Positions 17,393 to 25,315 are shown, numbered from the stretch's first letter. The stretch: DNA of 64,000 bases from Melghirimyces algeriensis (GCF_900182565.1 NZ_FXTI01000001.1:186001-250000); one strand, 5' to 3'. Numbers and translations are program-made. The notes: generated by a model not told the origin, from the sequence alone.

Positions 17393-18172
17393 GTGGACAA
17401 GGAGAGAGAGATGGGACGGTTGGCTCATCGGGTGGCGATGATTACCGGTGCCGGTCGGGGGATTGGGAAAGAAGTGGCACGACGGATGGGGCATGAAGGT
17501 GCTCGCATTGTAATGCTGGATATGGATGAAGAAGCACTTTATCATTCTGCCAAGGAGTTGGAGTCTGAAGGGATTCCCATCTTATTTGCCACCATGGATG
17601 TAACCGATCCAAACCAGGTGGAATCTACGGTGGAAGAGACGGTGGAGCATTTTGGCCGGTTGGATATTTTGGTGAACAATGCTGGGGTAATCCGGGATAA
17701 CCTTCTTTACAAAATGTCGGATGAAGATTGGGAAACCGTGATGGATGTTCACTTAAAAGGGAGTTTTTATTGCAGTCGAGCTGTTCAGAAGTACATGGTG
17801 GAACAGGAGTATGGTCGCATTATTAACCTATCCTCTCTGTCTGCGCTTGGAAATCGGGGGCAGGTCAATTATTCCACAGCGAAGGCAGGATTACAGGGCT
17901 TTACCAAAACGTTGGCCATAGAGCTTGGCAAGTTTGGTATTACTGTTAATGCGGTCGCTCCAGGGATTGTTGAGTCGGATATGACCCGCGCGGTTGCAGA
18001 ACGGAGAGGGATTGCCTTTGAGGATTTTGCAAAAGAAATTAAAAAAGAGATTCCGGTTCAGCGGATTGGACAACCTGAGGACATTGCCAACGCAGTTCTT
18101 TTCTTTGCGGAAGAGGCAGCCTCTTTTGTCAATGGGCAAGTTCTGTATGTAACCGGAGGCCCCACGGTCTGA
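17393..18172 (+). CDS. Short-chain dehydrogenase/reductase, FabG-like (acyl-CoA/ACP 3-oxo reductase type)
   Basis: An SDR of 259 residues. The NAD(P) motif TGAGRGIGKEVARR is near residue 20 and NNAGVIRDN near 97. The catalytic Ser-Tyr-Lys is in INLSSLSALGN...VNYSTAKAG (Y-x3-K), and PGIVESDMT follows. A GTG at 17393 with AAAGGAGG at the right distance is preferred; an ATG at 17411 would also be served by AAGGAGAG. It begins 27 bp after the enoyl-CoA hydratase stop, so both are probably one FadR-controlled transcript. That context suggests a 3-hydroxyacyl-CoA dehydrogenase role rather than fatty-acid synthesis; this is an inference. Confidence 0.85.
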   Translation: MDKEREMGRLAHRVAMITGAGRGIGKEVARRMGHEGARIVMLDMDEEALYHSAKELESEGIPILFATMDVTDPNQVESTVEETVEHFGRLDILVNNAGVIRDNLLYKMSDEDWETVMDVHLKGSFYCSRAVQKYMVEQEYGRIINLSSLSALGNRGQVNYSTAKAGLQGFTKTLAIELGKFGITVNAVAPGIVESDMTRAVAERRGIAFEDFAKEIKKEIPVQRIGQPEDIANAVLFFAEEAASFVNGQVLYVTGGPTV

Positions 18173-18206
18173 CAGGAGCAATCTCCAGTGAAATGGGGGA
18201 TAGGAG

Positions 18207-18410
18207 ATCGCAACTAAAAAGCAATTATCTGCAACCTGTCCCATTTGTGGGAAGGGCCATCATTGTGGCAACCCCTCCGGGAAGCCAGATGGAACCTGCT
18301 GGTGTGGGAAAGAGGTTTTCCCAAAAGAGATCTTTCAGCTTCTGCCGCCAGAGGCAATAGGGAAGAAGTGCATTTGTAAGGAATGTTTGGATCGGTTCAA
18401 TCATGCCTGA
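18207..18410 (+). CDS. Cysteine-rich CWC family protein with a non-standard start codon
   Basis: The frame reads ATKKQLSAT, then CPICGKGHHCGNPSGKPDG, CWCGKEVFP, and near the end CICKECLDRFNHA. The paired Cys motifs (CPIC, C, CWC, CIC, C) match small zinc-binding CWC proteins of unknown function. No ATG, GTG or TTG occurs between the upstream in-frame stop (TAG at 18201) and the first Cys. The only place for a family-like start is ATC at 18207, with a GGGGG 8 bases before it. It may start on ATC, like infC with its rare codons, or be silenced by an ATG to ATC change. It lies 34 bp after the SDR gene. Confidence 0.6.
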   Translation: MATKKQLSATCPICGKGHHCGNPSGKPDGTCWCGKEVFPKEIFQLLPPEAIGKKCICKECLDRFNHA

Positions 18411-18413
18411 ATA

Positions 18414-18447
18414 AAAAGGGTGGTGCTCCTGGAGAGACCGCCCTTTT
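18414..18447. terminator. Bidirectional terminator between CWC gene and thiE
   Basis: AAAAGGGTGGT pairs with ACCGCCCTTTT, giving A/T runs on both sides that suit both strands. Confidence 0.8.
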
Positions 18448-18452
18448 GGGGT

Positions 18453-19127
18453 TTATATCGCTTTTTTTTCCGCATGGATGCGTTCTGCTGTTTCACGAAG
18501 ACGCATGGCGGCATGACGAGGGGAGGGGGCGTTGGTGATCGCGGATATGACTGCGATTCCTTCTGCTCCTGCCCGGATGACAGCTTCAGCATTCTGATGA
18601 TGAATGCCACCGATTCCGACCATGGGCAGAGGTTTGTTTTCCATGTGATAGATTCTTTGAATAGCACTGGGACCCACAGGAGAGCCTGCATTTTGTTTGG
18701 AACGGGTGGAGTACATGGCTCCCACTCCCAAATAGTCCGCTCCGGCTTGCATGGCCTTGTCCGCTTCCTCTGGGGTTTTGCACGAAACCCCGATGATTGG
18801 ATCGCTCCCCAACAGGCGACGCACTTGCACGGCAGGAAGGTCCTCCTGTCCCACATGAACGCCATCGGCTTTCAGAACCATCGCTAAATCCACCCGATCA
18901 TTTACGATAAAGGGAATATGATGTTTGGCGCAGAGATCTCGCAGTTTTTTACCGAGGAAGACCGTTTGGGACAAGGTAAGAGCAGAGTTTTTTTCCCGAA
19001 ACTGAAACATGGTGATTCCGCCGGCAATGGCTTCTTTCAGCACCCATACAGGGTCTCTGTTTTTACAATCCTGGCTTCCCATAACAAAGTACAGACGCAG
19101 GGTTGAAGAGGACAGATGGTTAGGCAT
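18453..19127 (-). CDS. thiE: Thiamine-phosphate synthase
   Basis: Joins HMP-pyrophosphate and the thiazole phosphate to thiamine phosphate. It has 224 residues. It shows the TIM-barrel motifs FQFREKNS near residue 42, PFIVNDRVDLAM near 76, GVHVGQEDLP near 93, GVSCKTPEEA, GADYLGVGAMYSTRSK near 135, and the phosphate-binding GIGGI near 175. The ATG at 19127 has AGAGGTGAG upstream; a longer frame from 19280 overlaps thiD and is rejected. It follows thiD by 52 bp and shares its riboswitch. Confidence 0.95.
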   Translation of the reverse strand: MPNHLSSSTLRLYFVMGSQDCKNRDPVWVLKEAIAGGITMFQFREKNSALTLSQTVFLGKKLRDLCAKHHIPFIVNDRVDLAMVLKADGVHVGQEDLPAVQVRRLLGSDPIIGVSCKTPEEADKAMQAGADYLGVGAMYSTRSKQNAGSPVGPSAIQRIYHMENKPLPMVGIGGIHHQNAEAVIRAGAEGIAVISAITNAPSPRHAAMRLRETAERIHAEKKAI

Positions 19128-19179
19128 GGACTCACCTCTTACCGATTCGCTTTTTGAGTTTAGACTCCAATAAACAATT

Positions 19180-20007
19180 CTATGTTGAAGGAGTCTTGGA
19201 TATGACACAATCTGAATGTTTACGGTACGCCCAATGATTGGTGGGACCATACCCTTTACCCAGGCCCAAGGAATGAGCAATTCCCTGGGTAATAAAGGTT
19301 TTGGCAGTGTAAACAGCTTCCGTTACCGATTCACCTTTGGCTAAAGCCGCTGTTGCCGCTGCGGAGAAAGTGCATCCGGTTCCATGCGTATGATGTGTTG
19401 CTATTCGGGGAGCAGAAAATGCAAGAAATTGTTCTCCATCAAAGAAGAGGTCTGTCGCTTGATCCCCATCCAAATGTCCACCTTTGATCACAACCGCGGA
19501 GACACCCATATCCACAATCCTCCGGGCAGCTTCTTTCCGTTTGATTTCTGTATCCAGTTTTTTACCCACCAGGATTTCAGCTTCAGGAAGGTTGGGTGTT
19601 ACCAAACAGGCCAGGGGAAGAAGTGTGTGAATCAGTGATTTACGGGCGGATTCCTCCAAAAGGGAATGCCCGCTTTTGGATACCATGACCGGGTCTACCA
19701 CTAAGGGAGAAAGATGGTATTGTCTAATTTTTTCTGCAATCACTTCCATGATGGGAGTACTGGAAATCATCCCTGTTTTCAGCGCGTCCATCCCAATATC
19801 CTCGGCAACTGCATCGATTTGCCGGGCTACCGCTTCTGCTTCCAGTTCATAGATGTCGGTTACACCCAGTGTATTTTGGGCGGTAACAGCTGTTAAAGCA
19901 CTCATTCCATAAACATGTAATTGATGAAACGTTTTCAGATCTGCCTGGATTCCCGCCCCTCCCCCACTGTCAGATCCTGCAATGGTTAATGCGCGTGGTG
20001 TTGTCAT
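19180..20007 (-). CDS. thiD: Hydroxymethylpyrimidine/phosphomethylpyrimidine kinase
   Basis: Ribokinase-family enzyme that phosphorylates HMP twice for thiamine synthesis. It has 275 residues. The N-terminus has IAGSDSGGGAGIQADLKTF, with GMSALTAVTAQNT, KTGMISS and DPVMVSKSG following. The ATP/anion-hole segment THHTHGTGCTFSAAATAAL is near residue 210. AAGGAGTGTAGGAT precedes the ATG. It is the first gene of a two-gene thiD-thiE operon controlled by a TPP riboswitch and terminator directly upstream. Confidence 0.96.
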   Translation of the reverse strand: MTTPRALTIAGSDSGGGAGIQADLKTFHQLHVYGMSALTAVTAQNTLGVTDIYELEAEAVARQIDAVAEDIGMDALKTGMISSTPIMEVIAEKIRQYHLSPLVVDPVMVSKSGHSLLEESARKSLIHTLLPLACLVTPNLPEAEILVGKKLDTEIKRKEAARRIVDMGVSAVVIKGGHLDGDQATDLFFDGEQFLAFSAPRIATHHTHGTGCTFSAAATAALAKGESVTEAVYTAKTFITQGIAHSLGLGKGYGPTNHWAYRKHSDCVISKTPST

Positions 20008-20023
20008 ATCCTACACTCCTTTT

Positions 20024-20054
20024 CAAAAGAAAAACCGTCGGACGATGCCGACGG
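20024..20054 (-). terminator. Riboswitch-controlled terminator before thiD
   Basis: On the minus strand CCGTCGG and CCGACGG pair (20035-20054) and are followed by TTTTTCTTTT, ending about 17 bp before thiD. This is the expression platform of the TPP aptamer. Confidence 0.85.
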
Positions 20055-20104
20055 TAGGTGTTTCATTCATCAGAAAAGAAACAAACAATACAAATGTGTG
20101 TTTC

Positions 20105-20205
20105 CTGTATGCTACCTCCGCTGGCATTACCCAGATCAGGTTTGACGGTCGGCGGCGGAATGAGCCACCCTCTCAGCCCAGTTCCCTGGGCTCCCGCTTG
20201 TTCAT
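20105..20205 (-). promoter_or_regulatory. TPP riboswitch (thi box)
   Basis: The minus strand shows the conserved thi-box parts in order: GGGAGCCC with GGGCTGAGAGGG (near 20190-20165), then CCTGATCTGGGTAATGCCAG (near 20140-20121) and GCGGAGG. A terminator follows and then thiD, so binding of thiamine pyrophosphate is expected to stop transcription. The usual GGATAATGCC is GGTAATGCC here, a small variation. Confidence 0.93.
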
Positions 20206-20446
20206 CCACTCTGTATTACATTGAGAGGTGGAGAATGTAGATATTTTTAATGGACATGACGGTAATAACTTTGATTCAATCATAGCACAGAATCTTCACA
20301 CTTGCGAGAGGGTGTGTATGCCTATAATGATAGGAAACGAATAAGATCGTTGAAAGGAAGGGGGAGTAGCCGGGCTGGTGTCCATACCAAAGACAGAAAA
20401 GGGGCATAGGTTGTAATGAGTCATTGTGCAGGAAGGAGGGGAGAGA

Positions 20447-20602
20447 ATGAGCGGAGCGAGAACCAGCAATCTCATTGGATTGTTCGGGTTTAAATGGATA
20501 TGGTGGATCGCCATTGCGATCATTATTATCCTGTTTTTGTTCTTTGCATTTTTCTGGTGGTGGGGAGGAGGATTTTACGGTCCATACGGGCCCTACTATT
20601 AA
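20447..20602 (+). CDS. Small Trp/Gly-rich membrane protein, YjcZ-like spore protein candidate
   Basis: A protein of 51 residues: MSGARTSNLIGLFGFKWIWW, a run of Ile/Ala/Leu/Phe (IAIAIIIILFLFFAFF), then WWWGGG and a Gly-Pro-Tyr tail. AGGAGGGGAGAG precedes the ATG. The short MSG start, one helix and a Gly/Tyr tail resemble the YjcZ-type sporulation proteins, as does the 41-residue protein at 23983. Expression in the sporangium is inferred, not seen. A terminator follows 25 bp after the stop. Confidence 0.7.
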   Translation: MSGARTSNLIGLFGFKWIWWIAIAIIIILFLFFAFFWWWGGGFYGPYGPYY

Positions 20603-20626
20603 TTGGTTACGATTCCTTTGGTCTCC

Positions 20627-20651
20627 AACCTCCCATATGCGGAGGTTTTTT
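20627..20651 (+). terminator. Terminator after small membrane protein gene
   Basis: AACCTCC pairs with GGAGGTT around CATATGC, followed by TTTTT. Confidence 0.88.
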
Positions 20652-20730
20652 TATAGTGAATGGGTGTAAAAGAAAGCCAGTGTACCAATCGTTGATTGGC
20701 CACTGGCTTTGGAGAGAAATGGGAAAATGA

Positions 20731-20949
20731 CTAGACGCCTTGGCTGACGGCGTTGTCGTCGCTGCCCACCATGTTGTTGCTGTCAGAACCGATTTGGATC
20801 GGCACTTGGACGATTACGTTGACCAATCCGGCAGTATTGCGGACTTTTGCTTTGTTAACCGTCTTGGCAGCAGCTTTGAATTTTTCTTTTTTCAATTTTA
20901 CGTGTACTTTTTTTCTTCTTTTTTTCTTTTTGATACAACAGCATTTCAT
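20731..20949 (-). CDS. Small Cys/Lys-rich protein, possible spore-coat component
   Basis: A protein of 72 residues starting MKCCCIKKKKRRKKVHVKLK, then a Lys/Ala stretch, then the more neutral TAGLVNVIVQVPIQIGSDSN and an acidic Asn/Asp-rich end. AAAAGGAG lies 8 bases before the ATG at 20949. The Cys triplet with a basic patch would suit cross-linking in a spore coat, but I recognise no family. Two other unknown genes lie upstream on the same strand, all with good ribosome sites, so this is probably one operon. Confidence 0.65.
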   Translation of the reverse strand: MKCCCIKKKKRRKKVHVKLKKEKFKAAAKTVNKAKVRNTAGLVNVIVQVPIQIGSDSNNMVGSDDNAVSQGV

Positions 20950-20991
20950 GAGGAACACTCCTTTTGATCAAATTATCCGGAAAACAGAAAA

Positions 20992-21273
20992 TTATTGTGA
21001 CTGCTTCGATTTTTGGATATTGTTACAAGGTTCCCCGGGTTCAGGTTCTGGGGGCGGCGTTGGGATCAGATCATCAAACAGTTGGCCAACTAAGCCCCCG
21101 ATATCCACCACCAAGCCTGCTACATTGTTTAACAGGTTTCCGATCAAGCCTCCAGAGGGTTCTTGGAATGCCTGCAGCTCCTTCATCATTTCTAAATCTC
21201 TACTATCACGAAGTTCTTTTTCCATCTGGGCATTCACTTGCTCAGTTTGTTTTTTGGTCAGCTTCGGTTCCAA
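20992..21273 (-). CDS. Hypothetical 93-residue protein with proline-rich tail
   Basis: The start is probably TTG at 21273, because AAAGGAGGTGA lies 9 bases before it; an ATG in that stretch is out of frame. The product begins MEPKLTKKQTEQVNAQMEKE and is helical and charged. It then has a Gly/Leu/Val segment (GGLIGNLLNNVAGLVVDIGG) and an acidic Pro-rich end (PTPPPEPEPGEPCN). No family is recognised. It lies between two other small unknown genes on the minus strand, with about 40-110 bp gaps. Confidence 0.65.
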   Translation of the reverse strand: MEPKLTKKQTEQVNAQMEKELRDSRDLEMMKELQAFQEPSGGLIGNLLNNVAGLVVDIGGLVGQLFDDLIPTPPPEPEPGEPCNNIQKSKQSQ

Positions 21274-21383
21274 CCAACATCACCTCCTTTCAAAGTCCAT
21301 GAAGTGAAGGAAGGTGTATTATGCCCAGCCCCTGGAGAATCATTGATCGACCCTCCACAGAAACGTTACATGAGTATAGAGGG

Positions 21384-21719
21384 TTACTTCTCATTATTGG
21401 GGCTTTGGTTGGAAGGGTTCATTTGCATCTGCATTTGTTGTTGGGCTTTTCGAAGCAGGCTTTTCTTTTGTTGGTTCAATGTGCTCATGCTGAAACGAAC
21501 AGCGTTGCTGACAAAATTGGAGAGGCTGTAAAACATATTGTCCATGTTTTCAGCTTCCTTTTGTTTCGGTTGCGAACGGTTTGCATCGGGTTGACCGGTC
21601 GGAACCTCTTCTTTCAAGAATTCGTTGATCGTGTCATATACCTGTTTTCGGACCTGGTCTTCAAGTTGACGGGAAATTTTGTCCATTTCTGCGGTATCTA
21701 TTTTGGGTGGTTGGGTCAT
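21384..21719 (-). CDS. Hypothetical Gln-rich 111-residue protein
   Basis: The product begins MTQPPKIDTAEMDKISRQLE and is mostly predicted helix with many Gln, Lys and Met; the end is KAQQQMQMQMNPSNQSPN. GGAAAGGAG lies about 12 bases before ATG 21719; an in-frame start at 21770 overlaps the likely promoter. No family is recognised. It is the first gene of a likely three-gene set (21719 down to 20731) of small unknown proteins that fits a spore-structure role by context only. Confidence 0.6.
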   Translation of the reverse strand: MTQPPKIDTAEMDKISRQLEDQVRKQVYDTINEFLKEEVPTGQPDANRSQPKQKEAENMDNMFYSLSNFVSNAVRFSMSTLNQQKKSLLRKAQQQMQMQMNPSNQSPNNEK

Positions 21720-21904
21720 TGATGGAATCAACTCCTTTCCTTTTGAGGGATCGATCACTACAGTATACAATCAAATGGACAAAATCGTGAGAATATGATA
21801 GAAAAATAGGTTTTGCCCTATGCCCGTTTCCAGTAGTAGGTTGATATAATAGTCAAGTAAAATGAATCAAGGTCTAAAGAGAACGATTTCTTTTCTCAAA
21901 CGAC

Positions 21905-21947
21905 AAAACCAATCCCCCAAATGCAATCAGCGAGGGATTGGTTTTGT
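21905..21947. terminator. Terminator downstream of fabV
   Basis: AAAACCAATCCC and GGGATTGGTTTT form a perfect 12-bp stem that can serve fabV on the minus strand. Confidence 0.75.
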
Positions 21948-21974
21948 TCTGTCGGGTATGAATTTCACGGGCGA

Positions 21975-23168
21975 TTAACGTCCGGATATGCTAGGGATCA
22001 TCATTTCTGGATCCACTTCCTCATCATAGTTGATTTCGTCAAACTGAAAACCAAAGAGGCGGAAGAAATCGGTTCGGTATCCAAGAAGGTCGGACAGCTC
22101 ATGAACATTGTCGGTATTGACCTCTTTCCATAACTGGTTGACGGCATTCTGGATTTCCTCTTTCATTTCCCAGTCATCCATGCGAATGCGACCCTTGTCA
22201 TCCACCGATGTTTTTCCGGCGTAAAGTCGATCTGCAAACAGGCGGTACATTTGTTCAATACACCCTTCATGCAGGTTCTTCTCCTTCATCACCCGAAACA
22301 ATAGAGACATATATAGCGGAACGACAGGAATGGCGGAGCTGGACTGGGTGACTAGAGCTTTGTTAACGGATATGTAGGCTCGTCCGCCTAGGTCTTGGAG
22401 CTGCTTCTGAAGGTCACGGGCGGTCATTTCCAGATGATCCTTGGCTTTGCCGATGGTTCCTTCCCGATAGATGGCATGAGTGATCTCAGGACCGATGTAG
22501 GAATAAGCGGTTGTGGTTGCTCCCGGAGCCAACAAATCTGCACCTTTCAAAGCATCCATCCACATTTTCCAGTCTTCGCCGCCCATGACGGCTATGGTAT
22601 GCTGAATCTCTTCTTCTGTGGCGGGATCGATGGTAATTTCGGATATATCCCCTGTGTGAAAATCGATGGTTTTACTGCTATAGGGTTTTCCGATCGGTTT
22701 GATGACAGAGGAGAATCGTTCCCCGGTGACAGGGTGAACGCGTTTTGGCGATGCCAGGCTGTATACCACAAGATCCACTTGTCCTAAATCCTGTCGGATG
22801 AGATCCATGGTTTGTTGCTTGATATCCTGAGAAAAGGCATCACCGTTGATGGTTTTGGCGTATAATCCTTCTTCCTGAGCCGCGCGTTCAAACGCTGCCG
22901 TGTTGTACCATCCGGCAGTGGCCGTTCGCTTGCCCGAAGCAGGTTTTTCAAAGCAGACACCGATGGTGGAGGATTTGGCACCAAACGCGGAGACAATCCG
23001 GGAAGCCAATCCATAGCCGGTGGACGATCCAATCACCAAAACCCGTCTGGGTCCATCGATGGTCGGTTGACTTTTCACATATTGAATCTGTTCGTGTACA
23101 TGTTGCGCACAGCCGACCGGATGCGCCGTCGTACAAATAAATCCTCTGAACTTCGGTTTTACGATCAT
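21975..23168 (-). CDS. fabV: Trans-2-enoyl-ACP/CoA reductase FabV
   Basis: NADH-dependent enoyl reductase, usually the triclosan-resistant replacement for FabI in the last step of fatty-acid elongation. It has 397 residues, normal for FabV. The N-terminal MIVKPKFRGFICTTAHP and the long Rossmann loop GSSTGYGLASRI are typical. The catalytic Y-x8-K of this family is YREGTIGKAK near residue 233, and the PVVPLYMSLLFRVMKEK region is also conserved. GGAGG lies 8 bases before ATG 23168; a longer start at 23189 is less likely. It stands alone, surrounded by small spore-type genes. Confidence 0.95.
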   Translation of the reverse strand: MIVKPKFRGFICTTAHPVGCAQHVHEQIQYVKSQPTIDGPRRVLVIGSSTGYGLASRIVSAFGAKSSTIGVCFEKPASGKRTATAGWYNTAAFERAAQEEGLYAKTINGDAFSQDIKQQTMDLIRQDLGQVDLVVYSLASPKRVHPVTGERFSSVIKPIGKPYSSKTIDFHTGDISEITIDPATEEEIQHTIAVMGGEDWKMWMDALKGADLLAPGATTTAYSYIGPEITHAIYREGTIGKAKDHLEMTARDLQKQLQDLGGRAYISVNKALVTQSSSAIPVVPLYMSLLFRVMKEKNLHEGCIEQMYRLFADRLYAGKTSVDDKGRIRMDDWEMKEEIQNAVNQLWKEVNTDNVHELSDLLGYRTDFFRLFGFQFDEINYDEEVDPEMMIPSISGR

Positions 23169-23488
23169 ATTGCTCGCCTCCAATATCAACTGAAAAATCG
23201 ATTAACCAAACACATTATAGACTCTTACCAGTATACCATCCAAGATACAGGAAGCGTTTCATGAAAACAAATCTGGAATAGAATTGGGTGAATAGAGGGT
23301 TTAGGTTGATCTCTGGAGCACCAATTTTGATGAAGCAAACCAGTTGAAATACGGTAACACATTTTATTCGAAAGCGACTAAGGAAGGTTGAGGGTGTATC
23401 CTAGCACCCTGTGAATGAAAAAATGTTCCCTCCCTGTTGAAGAAAGAGAACGAGGTGGACATCTTGCAATGCTTTGGATGCCTGGTAT
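23169..23488. other. Gap upstream of fabV without a recognised gene
   Basis: About 320 bp. It should hold the fabV promoter at its left side. A short hairpin (AGGGTG / CACCCT near 23392-23412) and a purine-rich end are visible; nothing else can be supported. Confidence 0.5.
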
Positions 23489-23785
23489 TTACCAGAAAAA
23501 AAACGGTCGGACAAAGAAGATTGAAAAGAAAGGGATGAAAAACGGGAAGAAAAACAGGACATTTTGAACTTGTGGTTTTGATTGCCCCTTTCCGATTGCA
23601 GGTTGAATGTTTCCTCTGTGGCCGCCCTTTACTTCATGGGGTACTCCTCCATTCAGCGGACCAAATATGACCCCATCCGGTCTAACTTCGTGAATGACCC
23701 CTGGAAGAACTCTTCCATCTTGCAAATGTATTTGCACCGGTTGGCCGATATACTGGTGACATAGATCAGGAATGTTCTGGCTCAT
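23489..23785 (-). CDS. Small Sm-like-domain protein with an unusual Phe-rich tail
   Basis: A protein of 98 residues. The first ~60, with GQPVQIHLQDGRVLPGVIHE and VRPDGVIFGPLNGG, look like a small beta-barrel (LSM/Sm-like) domain of the kind found in short Firmicute proteins. The C-terminal 20 residues hold about 12 Phe with Pro, Ile and Trp, a stretch that should insert in or stick to a membrane. AGGAGGAATAAAAA precedes the ATG. Function unknown; a role in spores is suggested only by its neighbours. Confidence 0.6.
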   Translation of the reverse strand: MSQNIPDLCHQYIGQPVQIHLQDGRVLPGVIHEVRPDGVIFGPLNGGVPHEVKGGHRGNIQPAIGKGQSKPQVQNVLFFFPFFIPFFSIFFVRPFFFW

Positions 23786-23982
23786 TTTTTATTCCTCCTT
23801 TCCCCATTGCGATTCATCTTCAATCTATGTTGGAGATGTCAAAGGTGAAAGGGTATTTGGCCAATATCACGTGAAATAGACTCCTATGTGTCAGAAATTC
23901 CTCCCTGAATAGTTATTGGCCGTTTCCCGTGTGTATGTTGCGTACATAAGGTATATCAGTTTGAGTAAAGGAGGTATGCGGT

Positions 23983-24108
23983 ATGTCCGGAGTTGGAGGC
24001 TACGGTGGTTATGGCGGTTTTGGTGGATTTGGTCTGCGTCGTCTGTTGATCTTCCTGTTGGTCATTGCCACCATTTTTGCGCTGGTTGGAGTTTGGGGCG
24101 GTTATTAA
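23983..24108 (+). CDS. YjcZ family sporulation protein
   Basis: A protein of 41 residues: MSGVGGYGGYGGFGGFGLRR, then a hydrophobic helix (LLIFLLVIATIFALVGVWGG) and a final Tyr. The Gly/Tyr-rich start, single helix and small size are those of the YjcZ/YczN family made during sporulation. AAAGGAGGT lies 7 bases before the ATG. It is a single gene with its own terminator. Confidence 0.88.
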   Translation: MSGVGGYGGYGGFGGFGLRRLLIFLLVIATIFALVGVWGGY

Positions 24109-24120
24109 ACATCGTCTCTC

Positions 24121-24150
24121 AAAAGGAACCCTCTGAACAGGGTTCCTTTT
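24121..24150 (+). terminator. Terminator after YjcZ-family gene
   Basis: AAAAGGAACCCT pairs perfectly with AGGGTTCCTTTT. Confidence 0.9.
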
Positions 24151-24250
24151 CTATTATTTTTCAGCCGTATGCCGTGTCTTTTTTTTATTGCTTCTCATAT
24201 GAAATATAGAGAATATTTTTGAAATAAGGTGCATGATAGGGGGACTGCCG

Positions 24251-24916
24251 ATGACAAGCACGAAGTTCCTCTACACCGCTCTGGGAGACTCGATTACCAA
24301 AGGGTATTCCGCTCCCGGTAAACGGGGTTATGTTTATATGCTGGCAACTGTTTTGGATCAGAGAATTCCTTGTTTCCGGGTTTACAATGCCGGACAAAAA
24401 GGGCTGACGAGTGGTCAACTCCTTCTGTTACTCGGATTTTCACCCTGTCTCCGTTTCATGGTTCAACGGGCTGGCTTGCTTACACTCTGGATTGGTGGAA
24501 ATGATCTACTTTATACGTATCTTCGAAACAAGATGCTATGTAGGAATCCTGCAATCTATGAGCCGATGTTGATCTCGTACCAAAAAAATATCAATGGAAT
24601 CCTGTCCCTTATTCGAAGCCGGCAATCCAGACCTCCGTTTGTCTGCAACCTTTATAATCCTTTCCCGCATTCTGCGTTGGCTTGGAAGCTGATATCCGCA
24701 TTAAATCACTCTCTTCAAGATGCCTGCAACCGATGGCACGCTCCATTGATTGATATTTACTCTGTCTTCCAGGGGCGTCAACCGGAACTGATTCACGGCT
24801 ACCGAAACGGAAAACTGTCCGATATCCGGTTGGTGGGAAGCAAACCGATTCACCCCAATCTTCAAGGACATCAAGTGATCACGGGGGCGCTTTTAAATGC
24901 GATATACGGATCATGA
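24251..24916 (+). CDS. SGNH/GDSL-type hydrolase
   Basis: A protein of 221 residues. Block I ALGDSITKGYSAPGKRGYVY carries the nucleophile Ser near residue 13. Block II is VYNAGQKGLTSGQL, block III is WIGGNDLLYTYL near residue 79, and block V is IHPNLQGHQ. The Asp normally three residues before the catalytic His (DxxH) is replaced (KPIH), so the triad may be a dyad. Targets could be esters or spore/cell-wall acyl groups. The ATG at 24251 has GGGGG 7 bases upstream; an earlier ATG at 24233 would add six residues. No signal peptide is visible. Confidence 0.82.
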   Translation: MTSTKFLYTALGDSITKGYSAPGKRGYVYMLATVLDQRIPCFRVYNAGQKGLTSGQLLLLLGFSPCLRFMVQRAGLLTLWIGGNDLLYTYLRNKMLCRNPAIYEPMLISYQKNINGILSLIRSRQSRPPFVCNLYNPFPHSALAWKLISALNHSLQDACNRWHAPLIDIYSVFQGRQPELIHGYRNGKLSDIRLVGSKPIHPNLQGHQVITGALLNAIYGS

Positions 24917-24929
24917 TGTCCATTGTGCA

Positions 24930-24963
24930 GCCCTCTCTTAAAAAATTGGGAGGGCTCTTTTGT
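24930..24963 (+). terminator. Terminator after SGNH hydrolase
   Basis: GCCCTCTC and GGGAGGGC pair across an A/T-rich loop, followed by TCTTTT. Confidence 0.8.
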
Positions 24964-25095
24964 GGGCACGGTGAAACAGCGGGATTCCTTCGTGGTGACA
25001 TATAGGATTTATTTTGGAAATTTTTTCTGTGACCGGTTCGCAGAACGATGCATATCATGGGATGACTGTTTTGGAAGGGGGGAATTTTTATCGGA

Positions 25096-25293
25096 GTGAT
25101 CAATCATATTTTTAATACGAAGGTTCAGGATATATCTAATACGGCTTTGTTTAACTTGGGAGATGCCGTCAATCTGTATCAAAATGAAAATACACAGAGC
25201 CTAGGGGGTTCAGGTCCTATTGGGGACTTTTCAATCAATATAGATGGAGGACAGAATCAGTCCATTGATCCGGATATTTTAGACCAGGTGTAA
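25096..25293 (+). CDS. GerPA/GerPF-like spore germination protein
   Basis: About 65 residues: INHIFNTKVQDISNTALFNL, GDAVNLYQNENTQSLGGSG, and an end IDPDILDQV. The pattern (an Ile/Val start, NLGD, GSG, a Gly/Asn stretch, D-P-D) fits the small GerPA/GerPF proteins that let germinants pass the spore coat. The start is uncertain: GTG 25096 is in frame, but GGGGGG lies 13 bases away, and family alignment (IGVIN) would allow a start at an earlier ATT. It is single here instead of in a gerP operon. A terminator follows. Confidence 0.7.
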   Translation: MINHIFNTKVQDISNTALFNLGDAVNLYQNENTQSLGGSGPIGDFSINIDGGQNQSIDPDILDQV

Positions 25294-25315
25294 GACGTAG
25301 GAACCGCTTCCAGAG

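Noticed and set aside
20105..20205. Small plus-strand frames over the thi region
   Set aside because: They are antisense to the TPP riboswitch.
23067..23264. Plus-strand frame of 65 codons over the fabV start
   Set aside because: Antisense to fabV and its promoter; no ribosome site.
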